Shown here: positions 4,819-5,541 of the stretch, in pieces
How positions within the stretch are numbered: position 1 is the stretch's first letter
Layout of the letters: each line of letters begins with the position of its first letter
Source: Phycisphaerales bacterium
GTDB lineage: Bacteria > Planctomycetota > Phycisphaerae > Phycisphaerales > SM1A02
Assembly: GCA_022447165.1 (NCBI GenBank)
Contig: JAKVBR010000015.1
Span: 10,829-16,369, forward strand
Direction: 5' to 3'
Length of the DNA: 5,541 bases
Notes under the pieces: model-generated
The model's database searches: none
What the model saw: the letters and a program-made list of their open reading frames with translations, nothing else
What the model was told of the DNA's origin: nothing
Made by a program: the position numbers and the translations under genes

Positions 4819-5541
4819 AACTGCCTCAAGAAGCGGGCATCGTTTTCAAACAGTAAACGAATGTCTGGTATTCCATTCTTTAACATTGCAATTCGTTCGA
4901 TGCCTAATCCAAATGCATACCCCTGCCATTGTTCAGGATCATATCCAACTTCGGTAAACACTTGAGGGTCTACTAAGCCGCATCCACCAATTTCAACCCA
5001 TTGCCACTTGCCTTTAATCTTCATTTTCATGTCGACTTCTGCAGACGGCTCAGTAAAGGGAAAGAAACTTGGTCTAAATCGAACTTCGGCTTCTTCGCCA
5101 AAATATGATTTTGCAAACTGAAAAAGCGTCGTCTTCAAATCAACCATTGATACTTTCGGTGCGACTAACAAACCTTCACATTGGTGGAACATGCTGTAAT
5201 GTGTCGCGTCATGCGTATCGGGTCGATAGACACGACCGACTGCAATCACTTTGATTGGTGGTGCAGTTTGTTCCATGACACGAATCTGCACCGTTGAGGT
5301 TTGACTTCGAAGCATCCGGTCATCACCCATGTAAAAGTTATCGATGGGCTCGCGTGCAGGGTGATCTTCTGGAATATTGAGTGCATTGAAGTTGTGATAT
5401 TCATCTTCAACTTCTGGTCCAAACGCAATGGAGAAACCCATCCGCTTGAACACCTCTGAAATTTCATCAATGGTTTTCGTGATGATGTGCCTACGCCCGA
5501 GACGCGCTGCATCGCCTGGCTCAGTCACATCCATTGGGGAT
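4815..5541 (-). CDS. pheS: Phenylalanyl-tRNA synthetase alpha subunit (partial, 5' end beyond window)
   Basis: This is the catalytic alpha subunit of the class II (alpha-beta)2 synthetase that charges tRNA-Phe. The frame is open to the right edge, giving 241 visible residues. The family is about 330-350 long, so roughly 100 residues, including the N-terminal tRNA-binding coiled coil, lie outside. The ATG at 5532-5534 is internal: it lies in the conserved DVT-PG stretch that begins the catalytic core, and the codons before it remain open. Numbering from that Met, motif 1 is FGPEVEDEYHNFNALNIPEDHPAR (38-61), motif 2 spans RVYRPDTHDATHYSMFHQCEG (101-121), the Phe pocket carries FPFTEPSAEVDM (158-169), and motif 3 is YAFGLGIER (206-214). 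The Ala of AFG, equivalent to E. coli Ala294, which governs amino acid size selection, is retained. The protein ends FLRQF, as usual. pheT does not follow; the next gene encodes a membrane protein, overlapping by 4 bp. Confidence 0.97.
   Translation of the reverse strand, partial: SPMDVTEPGDAARLGRRHIITKTIDEISEVFKRMGFSIAFGPEVEDEYHNFNALNIPEDHPAREPIDNFYMGDDRMLRSQTSTVQIRVMEQTAPPIKVIAVGRVYRPDTHDATHYSMFHQCEGLLVAPKVSMVDLKTTLFQFAKSYFGEEAEVRFRPSFFPFTEPSAEVDMKMKIKGKWQWVEIGGCGLVDPQVFTEVGYDPEQWQGYAFGLGIERIAMLKNGIPDIRLLFENDARFLRQF
4824..4827 (-). promoter_or_regulatory. Shine-Dalgarno site supporting the TTG start of the membrane protein
   Basis: The minus strand reads GAGG here, within the last codons of pheS and five bases before TTG at 4816-4818. 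The site, the spacing and the stop/start overlap together favour the rare TTG start over the downstream ATG. Confidence 0.6.

Noticed and set aside
5532..5534. Taking the ATG at 5532-5534 as the true pheS start, giving a 239-residue protein
   Set aside because: The Met lies at the conserved DVT-PG stretch inside the known family length, and the frame is open upstream to the window edge, so the gene is cut by the window and not truncated.

Overview
The window is compact, almost fully coding bacterial chromosome. It carries seven protein genes in four transcription blocks. G+C looks slightly below half by eye. I see no mobile elements, RNA genes, CRISPR arrays or signs of recent transfer. The gene set is a bacterial lipoprotein, a CdaA-type diadenylate cyclase with its YbbR/CdaR partner, and bacterial-type TyrRS and PheRS alpha. 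The lipobox protein suggests an organism with an envelope that carries lipoproteins. The small 171-residue hypothetical resembles proteins I associate from memory with Planctomycetota (Phycisphaerae-like). That placement is an inference and not proven here.

Layout, left to right. (1) Positions 1-1064, minus strand: a 171-residue conserved hypothetical (549-1064) is followed with no gap by a lipoprotein gene (1-548) that runs off the left edge. (2) Positions 1065-1105: a 41-bp divergent intergenic region. (3) Positions 1106-2973, plus strand: cdaA (c-di-AMP synthase) and a ybbR/cdaR-like gene overlap by 4 bp in the classic ATGA arrangement. (4) Positions 2974-2976: a 3-bp convergent junction that overlaps a possible hairpin. 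(5) Positions 2977-5541, minus strand: pheS (entering from the right edge, 5' end missing), a four-helix membrane protein of unknown function, and tyrS. These are tightly packed and probably one operon.

How the genes may work together. CdaA is a membrane-anchored enzyme that makes c-di-AMP from two ATP. The YbbR protein is its usual membrane-bound extracytoplasmic modulator. PheS and TyrS charge tRNAs with the two aromatic amino acids Phe and Tyr, so their co-transcription is sensible. The membrane protein between them has no obvious link to aminoacylation.

No clearly new system was found. The most noteworthy points are altered signature motifs in two otherwise well-preserved enzymes. CdaA has Asp-Leu-Gly where the family has Asp-Gly-Ala. 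TyrRS has Thr-Ile-Gly-Asn where the family has His-x-Gly-His. A second point is that pheS is followed by a membrane protein and tyrS instead of pheT.
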